A stretch of DNA of 64,000 bases. Source: Sipunculus nudus (Eukaryota > Annelida > Sipuncula > Golfingiida > Sipunculidae). Every line of letters starts with the position of its first letter. Position 1 is the stretch's first letter. The DNA is taken from NCBI GenBank assembly GCA_026874595.1, contig CM049307.1:60274870-60338869 (forward strand), given 5' to 3'. Below, one piece after another: positions 35,561 to 48,331 of this stretch. The position numbers and the translations under genes are program-made. The notes below the pieces were generated by a model. The model did no database searches. It worked only from the letters and a program-made list of their open reading frames with translations, and had not been told where the DNA came from.

Positions 35561-36839
35561 TAGGTAAAGCTCTTAGTAATGCATCAAGGTTATTTAATAT
35601 TGAAAAAAGTTTAAACCGCAAGACTGCTGGATACTTGGACTTGAATATACTTTCTTTTGAATGGAATATTCAAGAGGGGAAAAAACAGACTTATTTTAAG
35701 CCTTTGCTTTGAAGAATATATTCACGGATGCTCTTCTTCCAACGGAAAGAAGGCTTTGTAACACACATGCGCTGTCACATCAGGTTTTCCTATATTTCCT
35801 GAAGAGCACTTCGTTCTGTATTTCATCTAAAATTTGCATACATAATTAGGCTTAACCATATAGATCAGTGTGTAACTGCCTGAGAAAATCTCGTTTTTTA
35901 TCGTGTATTAAAGTAACGGCATAAAGTTCGTAAATGGCAAACGTTAGGTGTTAAATGTAATACTCCAGATTCCTAGAATACTTTTCACTCTCATTTAATC
36001 TATATATGCAAAAAAGGAAACTTTTGGGAATATCTTTATGTATAAAACGTGCTTTATTGTACCAGTTGTTATATTATTTGTTACTAATAGGGGGAAAAGT
36101 TTTATAAAATACTGTTAGGGCCCGATATTTCTTTCTGCCTCAACGGTCAGCCAAGTTCTTTCAGTTACTTGTCTTTGGTTTTCAGTCTGACCTTTAAATT
36201 TTCAAACTAGTATATGTTTACGCAACTTTAAAAAACAGGACACTTCGGGCGAGCCGCCTCGTCGCAATAGTTATTGGTCATGCCTGATTTATTTTATTAA
36301 TTTTTTTTTTATGAATTCACCATTGTTGACTTAATTATTTCCCACACGCTATGTGAAATAAAAAAATACCTAAACCTGACCCAATTATCATTTCATTTGT
36401 ATCTGATGAGTCCTATCTGAATAGTTTTGTTCATGCTCGATTGATTTTCAGATCTATAACGATATTGTTTTATTTTTGACATCATCTTTCATGAGTGATG
36501 TATATGCGATATTTGAAAAAGGGTACTCGACTGGTCTTTCTAATATCTTATACTTCTCCTCAGTTGACTATGTTTAGGTGCAAATTAAGTGAATTCGCCC
36601 ATGTCAAATTTCATTCGAAATTGTCCACCTAGATATATATTTTTTTTATTTTCTCTATTTAAATCCGAACGTCAATTGTCTCATACAGGCTCTCTGAATC
36701 TTATGAATCAAATTGCTTTGGTGGGGATGGGTTCATTAAATACTAAAAGTAGTTTTCTTAAATTCATGGTGTAAAATGAGCGTACTCTTTTTTAAACTTG
36801 GCTGTCTGAAAGTCATCTGAACTATGGCGATCACTATGA
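35561..36839. other. Gene-free stretch
   Basis: AT-rich with no recognised coding or repeat. Confidence 0.6.
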
Positions 36840-37015
36840 CCATCATCCGTCTGTCGGGCCGTCTGTCTCTCCGTGCGTTAACAGGAGATAAATCGTAACC
36901 ATTAGACCTAGATGCCTCTTACTTAAAGTCCAGAGAAGCCCTTAAAAAACCTCCTTGGAAACCTGAAATTAGGTTAATGTGGCTAATATATAGTTACCGA
37001 GTTATGGGGGTGTCT
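36840..37015 (-). repeat. Dispersed repeat B, copy 5
   Basis: Reverse complement contains tttcaggtttccaaggaggt and ggttacgatttatctcctgt taacgcacgg, close to copies 1 and 3. A partial sister lies at 37375-37450. Confidence 0.65.
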
Positions 37016-37450
37016 TGATACCCCCAAATAATTAATAATTTAATACAAAGTCTCCTGTATCTCAATAATTATGCATGGATTGCCACAAATCATCCCTTGA
37101 ATGTTGATTATAACCAGGTTTATCACTTCACCTTTATTTTTTTCTATTTTTATACATTTCCCCAATATTTCTAGACTTGTCAAATTATAGAAAGCTGTCA
37201 GATTCTCATCTCTGAGTTATCTTGTGTCCCGAAATCTCATATGTTTATTGATCATGACTGGTATTATCAATTCCCGAAAACTGGTGGCGCCACCTGTACT
37301 TTTCTATTTTCAAGCATATTTTCCTATATTTTAGACTATCAAATCTTTGCAATCTGTTCTTTTACACCAATCATTAATGTTAGACCTAGACTCCTCTTAC
37401 TGAGCGTCAAGGGAGACCCTTGAAAAGTCTCCTTTGAAACTAGAAATAAA
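36990..37450 (+). repeat. Diverged monomers related to the 39-53 kb array, plus a family-B copy
   Basis: Contains tagacttgtcaaattatag (37172) and ttagactatcaaatc (37332), with tatgtttattgatcatgact and actggtggcgccacctgtac, the same order as in the 374 bp module. Spacing is about 160 bp. The end (37375-37450) matches family B in inverted orientation. Confidence 0.65.
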
Positions 37451-37524
37451 TAATTGCGACCTTTTTTTCACCAATTATGGGGAATGTTTCGGCACCACAG
37501 ATTATATAAAAATTGGTAAAACTA

Positions 37525-38876
37525 GATGTGTCGGAACGACACGAATGCCCCCGCTTCGGGCAAATTAGAAACATTTGTTAAATTTTGAAAAAATTTTTAA
37601 GTTCAGGAGGTGTCATATGGTCATAAGTAGGTCAACAAGGGCAAAATGCAAACTCGATCTGTTAAGGGTCATTATCAAGCAACACACCAAAAATCAGGCT
37701 AGTATCTGACACTGTGGAAAAAGTCCATACATGTGCATTTTCCATAAAAATTTCTGTCTTTCATGAAATTTTCTATGTTTAGGAGCGGTAAATTAAACAA
37801 TCAAAAGTAGGTAAACCCGGATGAAACGCGAACTCGATCTGTAACTGTCATTATCTGCCCACACATAAAAAATCAGGGTGGTATCTGCAGGCATTGAGGA
37901 AAAGAAGTCGGTACATTTGCATTTGTTATGAAAATTTCTATTTTTTCATGAAACTTTCTATGTTCAGGAGCAGTCAAATGGTCAAAAGTAGGTCAACTGA
38001 GACAAAAAAAAAAACTTTATCTGTAACTGGTCATTATGTGCCTACACACCAAAAATCAGGCCCGTATCTGCAGGCATTGCGAAAATAAAGTCCGTACATG
38101 TGCACTTTTTTTATTAAATTTTCTATGTTAGAGCACCGTCAAACGGTCAAAAGTAGGTCAACTGGAACAAAACTTGAATTCGATCAGTAACAGGTCATTA
38201 TCTGCCCACACACCAAAAATCAGGCCAATATCTGCAGTTATTGCAAAAAAAAGTCAGTACATGTGTATTTGTCATGAAAATTTATATTTTTCATGAAATT
38301 TTCTATGTTCAGGAGCCGTAAAACGTACGAAAGTAGGTCAACTGGGTCGAAACGCGAACTCGATCTGTAACTGGTCAATATCTGCCCACACACCAAAAAT
38401 CAGGCCAATATCTGCAGGTATTGCAAAAAAAAGTCAGTACATGACATGTGTATTTGTCATGAAAATTTATATTTTTCTTGAAATTTTCTATGTTAAGGAG
38501 CCGTAAAATTGTTAAAAGTATGTCAACTGGGACAAAACGCGAACTCGATCTGTAACTGGTCATTATCTGCGCACACACCAAAAATCAGGTCAATATCTGC
38601 AGGCACTGCGAAAAAAAGTCCGTACATGTGTTTTTGTCATGAAAATTTATATTTTTCATGAAATTTTTTAAGTTAAGGAGCCGGTCAACTGGGACGAAAC
38701 GCGAACTCGATCTGTAACTGGTCATTATCTGTCCACACACCAAAAATCAGGCCAACATCTGCAGGCATTGCGAAAAAAAGTCCGTACAACTGTTTTATTT
38801 CCGGAATATAACGGAATGATCGAAGGACGGACATGGGTAAAACTATATGCCCCGGCCACTTTGTGGCGGGGTCATA
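37525..38876. mobile_element. Pearl/HINE-like element with ~165-185 bp tandem-repeat core
   Basis: Begins with hairpin-prone gtgtcggaacgacac and gcccccgcttcgggc and ends with ccccggccactttgtggcgg plus ggtcata. The core is about seven tandem units of ~166-183 bp marked by cacaccaaaaatcaggcc (about 37683, 37864, 38045, 38209, 38392, 38576, 38741) with cgaactcgatctgtaactgg and aaagtaggtcaactggg. Bivalve pearl-type and other Helitron-like non-autonomous elements combine conserved flanks with a tandem core; the resemblance is structural only. It interrupts a stretch of diverged satellite monomers (37050-37450 and 38885-39010). Confidence 0.65.
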
Positions 38877-38884
38877 AAAGGAAT

Positions 38885-39013
38885 CCTTATATAATTATTC
38901 ATTATTTCTAGTTTTATCATTGTCCGAAGGCTGGTGGTGCCACCTGTATTTTTTCCTATTTTCATCATTTTCTCCTATATCTTTAGACTGTCAAATTACA
39001 GCAGACGTGTCAG
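38885..39013 (+). repeat. Diverged satellite monomer at the left edge of the array
   Basis: Has ggctggtggtgccacctgta and ttagactgtcaaattacagc; at 39014 the sequence switches to exact array identity. It looks like the ancestral monomer from which the amplified unit derives. Confidence 0.6.
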
Positions 39014-40203
39014 TTTCTTATCTATAGTTTCATTTAGTTTCCTGAAACCGAATATGTTCATTTATGATGACTAGTTTTATCCGTTCATAAATACTGGTGA
39101 AGCCAACCTATACTTTTTTCGATTATTCATGCATTTTTTCCTTATATTTGTAGACTTGTCAAATTACAGCAAGGTTTCATTTGTGGTGACATCTCGTATA
39201 TTTATTGTTTATGACTAATGTTATCAGTTCCTGTTCGCGATTGCCGTATTACAGCAAAGGTGTCAGTTTCTCAGCTCTGGGTTCATCTGGTGTCCTGAAA
39301 TCTGGTGTATACCTTTTGAAGCACAGCGTATAGCTTCTTCAATGTGACACACCATTTGCTTTGGCCTTGTCCCAAGAAAAGATAGAAAATTGGTGACCTT
39401 TATCTTGATCTACAAGGTAAAATCAGCTGAATTATAGTTCTTCATCTTTAGGATTTCTTGTGAACGTGATAAATTTTATTTTGTCCCCAAATTTAAGATA
39501 GACATAATGATTCAATCAAGTTCTCAGTGTAGTTCGAATACTGATGGTCTTGACTTTGATCATATTCTTCTTTTGTATAACCTGTAAAGGCCAGTCATGA
39601 GAGGATTCAGTCTGAACATGTGTCACCCATGACTTACGGAAGAACCCTGTCGACTGTGGTATCTGAAGGTTAAAGCTCAAGATCACATTTGAAGTTGATC
39701 TAATATGGCTTAGAGATGATAAAATCACTGTAGTGAATGTTAGGCTAAAATGGCATGCTGGTCACCTATTGCTTTAGTTTCCAATAATTATGCTGAAGTA
39801 ACTAACCCCTAGATGATCTGGAAAAAAAATTTTAATGCTTCTTGTGCATGAACCCTTTTTAAAAGTGTGCACATTTGCAACCGTAATGTGTGACCATGTT
39901 TTACACACACACACGCACGTAAGCTGTTTGGATTCTTCATGATTCACTCAGACACGTGATATTACTTTTTTTATTTATAAAGATTTATATTATTTATGAG
40001 TAAAAATACTCCTTGGTGACTGTTCTTGTTAAAGGCAGTTAAAGTCACAGAGTATTTGCATAATTATTGGAGTTGCCCCCCCCCTCCATGCCACTGAAAA
40101 TGGCTGTGATAACTGTCAGCTCCGGAACCACCCTCGTTGGGGGTCCTGATGACAATACATTTGGTCCTTGTACGTGACGGCTGATCGGACCCGTATATAC
40201 TAC

Positions 40204-40386
40204 CAGGGGCGGATGAAGGAGAATAAGCGTGCCAGGAGACTTTATACGTAACTGTCGTAGTAAAAAATATAGGAAAGAAATGATATCAGGCGTATGTTAT
40301 GGTAGCTCAGTTTTTGTTTTTGTTTTTTTTTTTTGTCGGAGAGGAGGGGGGCATGCCCTATGCAACCACTTAAAAATCCGCCCCTG
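40204..40386 (+). mobile_element. 183 bp CAGGGGCGGAT...ATCCGCCCCTG MITE inside each array unit
   Basis: Perfect 11 bp terminal inverted repeats (CAGGGGCGGAT / ATCCGCCCCTG) frame a segment with a long T run. The same element recurs once per unit (next at about 42340), so it was captured before amplification. CAG...CTG ends resemble non-autonomous hAT elements; flanking octamers do not match, so no target-site duplication is claimed. Confidence 0.75.
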
Positions 40387-43300
40387 CATGACGACGCACC
40401 GGGGCCTCTTATAACTTATCTCTTAAAGGGACCTATTCAAATACAAGTTGTGTAAGGCCAAAACAAATATAAGTTGTGGTTCTCAGGCATCGCCCGCGTC
40501 AATTTTAACCCCCCCCCACATTAAAAAAAATTATTTTGATTTTTTTCTTTTAGGAAGATCAATTTATTCAATTTTGATAAGATTTCCTTTGTTGTGTAGT
40601 TTAATTTACCTGTTTACCAAACAAATTTTGTTATTTTCAAGCTTTTCACGGATCATATGACATGCCCGCCCGCACTGGTTTCTGAAAAAAGTGCCTGAGA
40701 ACCGTACCATATTTTTTTGCCTTACATATACACCTGTCAATATTCCTTCTAACGCCGTCTGGTGACTCCTGCACACGAGTGAGAATAAGCTTGCATCGGG
40801 CGCTGGACATAAAACTTGCGGGCACGCCACCTGGTGACTTATAAGATAAAGATTTATAACGCTTCCAACCGGCGGTCCTCCCGGGATTCTTAAATCTTAC
40901 TTCTCATTGTCTGGGAATTGTCAAATTACAGCAAGGTTTCATTTGTGGTGACATCTCGTATATTTATTGTTTATGACTAATGTTATCAGTTCCTGTTCGC
41001 GATTGCCGTATTACAGCAAAGGTGTCAGTTTCTCAGCTCTGGGTTCATCTTGTGTTCTGAAATCTGGTGTGGTTTTTATTTTATTTTTGACATATTGTTT
41101 CCTGTCCAATCATCTCTCTTTGTCGTCAGTCTACGTCCAACCTGCAGCATTTCTTATCTATAGTTTCATTTAGTTTCCTGAAACCGAATATGTTCATTTA
41201 TGATGACTAGTTTTATCCGTTCATAAATACTGGTGAAGCCAACCTATACTTTTTTCGATTATTCATGCATTTTTTCCTTATATTTGTAGACTTGTCAAAT
41301 TACAGCAAGGTTTCATTTGTGGTGACATCTCGTATATTTATTGTTTATGACTAATGTTATCAGTTCCTGTTCGCGATTGCCGTATTACAGCAAAGGTGTC
41401 AGTTTCTCAGCTCTGGGTTCATCTGGTGTCCTGAAATCTGGTGTATACCTTTTGAAGCACAGCGTATAGCTTCTTCAATGTGACACACCATTTGCTTTGG
41501 CCTTGTCCCAAGAAAAGATAGAAAATTGGTGACCTTTATCTTGATCTACAAGGTAAAATCAGCTGAATTATAGTTCTTCATCTTTAGGATTTCTTGTGAA
41601 CGTGATAAATTTTATTTTGTCCCCAAATTTAAGATAGACATAATGATTCAATCAAGTTCTCAGTGTAGTTCGAATACTGATGGTCTTGACTTTGATCATA
41701 TTCTTCTTTTGTATAACCTGTAAAGGCCAGTCATGAGAGGATTCAGTCTGAACATGTGTCACCCATGACTTACGGAAGAACCCTGTCGACTGTGGTATCT
41801 GAAGGTTAAAGCTCAAGATCACATTTGAAGTTGATCTAATATGGCTTAGAGATGATAAAATCACTGTAGTGAATGTTAGGCTAAAATGGCATGATGGTCA
41901 CCTATTGCTTTAGTTTCCAATAATTATGCTGAAGTAACTAACCCCTAGATGATCTGGAAAAAAAATTTTAATGCTTCTTGTGCATGAACCCTTTTTAAAA
42001 GTGTGCACATTTGCAACCGTAATGTGTGACCATGTTTTACACACACACACGCACGTAAGCTGTTTGGATTCTTCATGATTCACTCAGACACGTGATATTA
42101 CTTTTTTTATTTATAAAGATTTATATTATTTATGAGTAAAAATACTCCTTGGTGACTGTTCTTGTTAAAGGCAGTTAAAGTCACAGAGTATTTGCATAAT
42201 TATTGGAGTTGCCCCCCCCCTCCATGCCACTGAAAATGGCTGTGATAACTGTCAGCTCCGGAACCACCCTCGTTGGGGGTCCTGATGACAATACATTTGG
42301 TCCTTGTACGTGACGGCTGATCGGACCCGTATATACTACCAGGGGCGGATGAAGGAGAATAAGCGTGCCAGGAGACTTTATACGTAACTGTCGTAGTAAA
42401 AAATATAGGAAAGAAATGATATCAGGCGTATGTTATGGTAGCTCAGTTTTTGTTTTTGTTTTTTTTTTTTTGTCGGAGAGGAGGGGGGCATGCCCTATGC
42501 AACCACTTAAAAATCCGCCCCTGCATGACGACGCACCGGGGCCTCTTATAACTTATCTCTTAAAGGGACCTATTCAAATACAAGTTGTGTAAGGCCAAAA
42601 CAAATATAAGTTGTGGTTCTCAGGCATCGCCCGCGTCAATTTTAACCCCCCCCCCCCCCGCATTAAAAAAAATTATTTTGATTTTTTTCTTTTAGGAAGA
42701 TCAATTTATTCAATTTTGATAAGATTTCCTTTGTTGTGTAGTTTAATTTACCTGTTTACCAAACAAATTTTGTTATTTTCAAGCTTTTCACGGATCATAT
42801 GACATGCCCGCCCGCACTGGTTTCTGAAAAAAGTGCCTGAGAACCGTACCATATTTTTTTGCCTTACATATACACCTGTCAATATTCCTTCTAACGCCGT
42901 CTGGTGACTCCTGCACACGAGTGAGAATAAGCTTGCATCGGGCGCTGGACATAAAACTTGCGGGCACGCCACCTGGTGACTTATAAGATAAAGATTTATA
43001 ACGCTTCCAACCGGCGGTCCTCCCGGGATTCTTAAATCTTACTTCTCATTGTCTGGGAATTGTCAAATTACAGCAAGGTTTCATTTGTGGTTACATCTCG
43101 TATGTTTATTGTTTATGACTAATGTTATCAGTTCCTGTTCGCGATTGCCGTATTACAGCAAAGGTGTCAGTTTCTCAGCTCTGGGTTCATCTTGTGTTCT
43201 GAAATCTGGTGTGGTTTTTATTTTATTTTTGACATATTGTTTCCTGTCCAATCATCTCTCTTTGTCGTCAGTCTACGTCCAACCTGCAGCATTTCTTATC

Positions 43301-45437
43301 TATAGTTTCATTTAGTTTCCTGAAACCGAATATGTTCATTTATGATGACTAGTTTTATCCGTTCATAAATACTGGTGAAGCCAACCTATACTTTTTTCGA
43401 TTATTCATGCATTTTTTCCTTATATTTGTAGACTTGTCAAATTACAGCAAGGTTTCATTTGTGGTGACATCTCGTATATTTATTGTTTATGACTAATGTT
43501 ATCAGTTCCTGTTCGCGATTGCCGTATTACAGCAAAGGTGTCAGTTTCTCAGCTCTGGGTTCATCTGGTGTCCTGAAATCTGGTGTATACCTTTTGAAGC
43601 ACAGCGTATAGCTTCTTCAATGTGACACACCAATTGCTTTGGCCTTGTCCCAAGAAAAGATAGAAAATTGGTGACCTTTATCTTGATCTACAAGGTAAAA
43701 TCAGCTGAATTATAGTTCTTCATCTTTAGGATTTCTTGTGAACGTGATAAATTTTATTTTGTCCCCAAATTTAAGATAGACATAATGATTCAATCAAGTT
43801 CTCAGTGTAGTTCGAATACTGATGGTCTTGACTTTGATCATATTCTTCTTTTGTATAACCTGTAAAGGCCAGTCATGAGAGGATTCAGTCTGAACATGTG
43901 TCACCCATGACTTACGGAAGAACCCTGTCGACTGTGGTATCTGAAGGTTAAAGCTCAAGATCACATTTGAAGTTGATCTAATATGGCTTAGAGATGATAA
44001 AATCACTGTAGTGAATGTTAGGCTAAAATGGCATGATGGTCACCTATTGCTTTAGTTTCCAATAATTATGCTGAAGTAACTAACCCCTAGATGATCTGGA
44101 AAAAAAATTTTAATGCTTCTTGTGCATGAACCCTTTTTAAAAGTGTGCACATTTGCAACCGTAATGTGTGACCATGTTTTACACACACACACACGCACGT
44201 AAGCTGTTTGGATTCTTCATGATTCACTCAGACACGTGATATTACTTTTTTTATTTATAAAGATTTATATTATTTATGAGTAAAAATACTCCTTGGTGAC
44301 TGTTCTTGTTAAAGGCAGTTAAAGTCACAGAGTATTTGCATAATTATTGGAGTTGCCCCCTCCCCCCTCCATGCCACTGAAAATGGCTGTGATAACTGTC
44401 AGCTCCGGAACCACCCTCGTTGGGGGTCCTGATGACAATACATTTGGTCCTTGTACGTGACGGCTGATCGGACCCGTATATACTACCAGGGGCGGATGAA
44501 GGAGAATAAGCGTGCCAGGAGACTTTATACGTAACTGTCGTAGTAAAAAATATAGGAAAGAAATGATATCAGGCGTATGTGATGGTAGCTCAGTTTTTGT
44601 TTTTGTTTTTTTTTTTTGTCGGAGAGGAGGGGGGCATGCCTTATGCAACCACTTAAAAATCCGCCCCTGCATGACGACGCACCGGGGCCTCTTATAACTT
44701 ATCTCTTAAAGGGACCTATTCAAATACAAGTTGTGTAAGGCCAAAACAAATATAAGTTGTGGTTCTCAGGCATCGCCCGCGTCAATTTTAACCCCCCCCC
44801 CCCCCGCATTAAAAAAAATTATTTTGATTTTTTTCTTTTAGGAAGATCAATTTATTCAATTTTGATAAGATTTCCTTTGTTGTGTAGTTTAATTTACCTG
44901 TTTACCAAACAAATTTTGTTATTTTCAAGCTTTTCACGGATCATATGACATGCCCGCCCGCACTGGTTTCTGAAAAAAGTGCCTGAGAACCGTACCATAT
45001 TTTTTTGCCTTACATATACACCTGTCAATATTCCTTCTAACGCCGTCTGGTGACTCCTGCACACGAGTGAGAATAAGCTTGCATCGGGCGCTGGACATAA
45101 AACTTGCGGGCACGCCACCTGGTGACTTATAAGATAAAGATTTATAACGCTTCCAACCGGCGGTCCTCCCGGGATTCTTAAATCTTACTTCTCATTGTCT
45201 GGGAATTGTCAAATTACAGCAAGGTTTCATTTGTGGTTACATCTCGTATGTTTATTGTTTATGACTAATGTTATCAGTTCCTGTTCGCGATTGCCGTATT
45301 ACAGCAAAGGTGTCAGTTTCTCAGCTCTGGGTTCATCTTGTGTTCTGAAATCTGGTGTGGTTTTTATTTTATTTTTGACATATTGTTTCCTGTCCAATCA
45401 TCTCTCTTTGTCGTCAGTCTACGTCCAACCTGCAGCA

Positions 45438-45811
45438 TTTCTTATCTATAGTTTCATTTAGTTTCCTGAAACCGAATATGTTCATTTATGATGACTAGTT
45501 TTATCCGTTCATAAATACTGGTGAAGCCAACCTATACTTTTTTCGATTATTCATGCATTTTTTCTTTATATTTGTAGACTTGTCAAATTACAGCAAGGTT
45601 TCATTTGTGGTGACATCTCGTATATTTATTGTTTATGACTAATGTTATCAGTTCCTGTTCGCGATTGCCGTATTACAGCAAAGGTGTCAGTTTCTCAGCT
45701 CTGGGTTCATCTTGTGTTCTGAAATCTGGTGTGGTTTTTATTTTATTTTTGACATATTGTTTCCTGTCCAATCATCTCTCTTTGTCGTCAGTCTACGTCC
45801 AACCTGCAGCA
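45438..45811 (+). repeat. Extra 374 bp module between array units 3 and 4
   Basis: Additional copy of the module running from tttcttatctatag through gacttgtcaaattacagc to acgtccaacctgcagca. Units 1/2, 2/3 and 6/7 lack it. Confidence 0.85.
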
Positions 45812-47957
45812 TTTCTTATCTATAGTTTCATTTAGTTTCCTGAAACCGAATATGTTCATTTATGATGACTAGTTTTATCCGTTCATAAATACTGGTGAAG
45901 CCAACCTATACTTTTTTCGATTATTCATGCATTTTTTCCTTATATTTGTAGACTTGTCAAATTACAGCAAGGTTTCATTTGTGGTGACATCTCGTATATT
46001 TATTGTTTATGACTAATGTTATCAGTTCCTGTTCGCGATTGCCGTATTACAGCAAAGGTGTCAGTTTCTCAGCTCTGGGTTCATCTGGTGTCCTGAAATC
46101 TGGTGTATACCTTTTGAAGCACAGCGTATAGCTTCTTCAATGTGACACACCAATTGCTTTGGCCTTGTCCCAAGAAAAGATAGAAAATTGGTGACCTTTA
46201 TCTTGATCTACAAGGTAAAATCAGCTGAATTATAGTTCTTCATCTTTAGGATTTCTTGTGAACGTGATAAATTTTATTTTGTCCCCAAATTTAAGATAGA
46301 CATAATGATTCAATCAAGTTCTCAGTGTAGTTCGAATACTGATGGTCTTGACTTTGATCATATTCTTCTTTTGTATAACCTGTAAAGGCCAGTCATGAGA
46401 GGATTCAGTCTGAACATGTGTCACCCATGACTTACGGAAGAACCCTGTCGACTGTGGTATCTGAAGGTTAAAGCTCAAGATCACATTTGAAGTTGATCTA
46501 ATATGGCTTAGAGATGATAAAATCACTGTAGTGAATGTTAGGCTAAAATGGCATGCTGGTCACCTATTGCTTTAGTTTCCAATAATTATGCTGAAGTAAC
46601 TAACCCCTAGATGATCTGGAAAAAAAATTTTAATGCTTCTTGTGCATGAACCCTTTTTAAAAGTGTGCACATTTGCAACCGTAATGTGTGACCATGTTTT
46701 ACACACACACACGCACGTAAGCTGTTTGGATTCTTCATGATTCACTCAGACACGTGATATTACTTTTTTTATTTATAAAGATTTATATTATTTATGAGTA
46801 AAAATACTCCTTGGTGACTGTTCTTGTTAAAGGCAGTTAAAGTCACAGAGTATTTGCATAATTATTGGAGTTGCCCCCCCCCCCCCTCCATGCCACTGAA
46901 AATGGCTGTGATAACTGTCAGCTCCGGAACCACCCTCGTTGGGGGTCCTGATGACAATACATTTGGTCCTTGTACGTGACGGCTGATCGGACCCGTATAT
47001 ACTACCAGGGGCGGATGAAGGAGAATAAGCGTGCCAGGAGACTTTATACGTAACTGTCGTAGTAAAAAATATAGGAAAGAAATGATATCAGGCGTATGTT
47101 ATGGTAGCTCAGTTTTTGTTTTTGTTTTTTTTTTTTTGTCGGAGAGGAGGGGGGCATGCCCTATGCAACCACTTAAAAATCCGCCCCTGCATGACGACGC
47201 ACCGGGGCCTCTTATAACTTATCTCTTAAAGGGACCTATTCAAATACAAGTTGTGTAAGGCCAAAACAAATATAAGTTGTGGTTCTCAGGCATCGCCCGC
47301 GTCAATTTTAACCCCCCCCCCCCCCGCATTAAAAAAAATTATTTTGATTTTTTTCTTTTAGGAAGATCAATTTATTCAATTTTGATAAGATTTCCTTTGT
47401 TGTGTAGTTTAATTTACCTGTTTACCAAACAAATTTTGTTATTTTCAAGCTTTTCACGGATCATATGACATGCCCGCCCGCACTGGTTTCTGAAAAAAGT
47501 GCCTGAGAACCGTACCATATTTTTTTGCCTTACATATACACCTGTCAATATTCCTTCTAACGCCGTCTGGTGACTCCTGCACACGAGTGAGAATAAGCTT
47601 GCATCGGGCGCTGGACATAAAACTTGCGGGCACGCCACCTGGTGACTTATAAGATAAAGATTTATAACGCTTCCTACCGGCGGTCCTCCCGGGATTCTTA
47701 AATCTTACTTCTCATTGTCTGGGAATTGTCAAATTACAGCAAGGTTTCATTTGTGGTTACATCTCGTATGTTTATTGTTTATGACTAATGTTATCAGTTC
47801 CTGTTCGCGATTGCCGTATTACAGCAAAGGTGTCAGTTTCTCAGCTCTGGGTTCATCTGGTGTTCTGAAATCTGGTGTGGTTTTTATTTTATTTTTGACA
47901 TATTGTTTCCTGTCCAATCATCTCTCTTTGTCGTCAGTCTACGTCCAACCTGCAGCA

Positions 47958-48331
47958 TTTCTTATCTATAGTTTCATTTAGTTTCCTGAAACCGAATATG
48001 TTCATTTATGATGACTAGTTTTATCCGTTCATAAATACTGGTGAAGCCAACCTATACTTTTTTCGATTATTCATGCATTTTTTCCTTATATTTGTAGACT
48101 TGTCAAATTACAGCAAGGTTTCATTTGTGGTGACATCTCGTATGTTTATTGTTTATGACTAATGTTATCAGTTCCTGTTCGCGATTGCCGTATTACAGCA
48201 AAGGTGTCAGTTTCTCAGCTCTGGGTTCATCTTGTGTTCTGAAATCTGGTGTGGTTTTTATTTTATTTTTGACATATTGTTTCCTGTCCAATCATCTCTC
48301 TTTGTCGTCAGTCTACGTCCAACCTGCAGCA
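47958..48331 (+). repeat. Extra 374 bp module between array units 4 and 5
   Basis: Same module as at 45438, identical length, differing by a few bases such as gtatgtttattg instead of gtatatttattg. Confidence 0.85.

Noticed and set aside
37683-38760. CRISPR-like array of regular repeats
   Set aside because: Period ~180 bp with diverged repeats and no unique short spacers, in a eukaryotic context; it is the core of a mobile element.
39516-39728. 70-codon minus-strand frame repeated in all array units
   Set aside because: Same reasoning: conserved only as part of the macrosatellite; no domain, no splice or promoter context.
40606-40830. 74-codon minus-strand frame repeated in all six array units
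   Set aside because: Identical because the DNA was recently duplicated. It overlaps dispersed repeats A and G, has no recognised domain, and near-identical DNA gives no evidence of protein selection.
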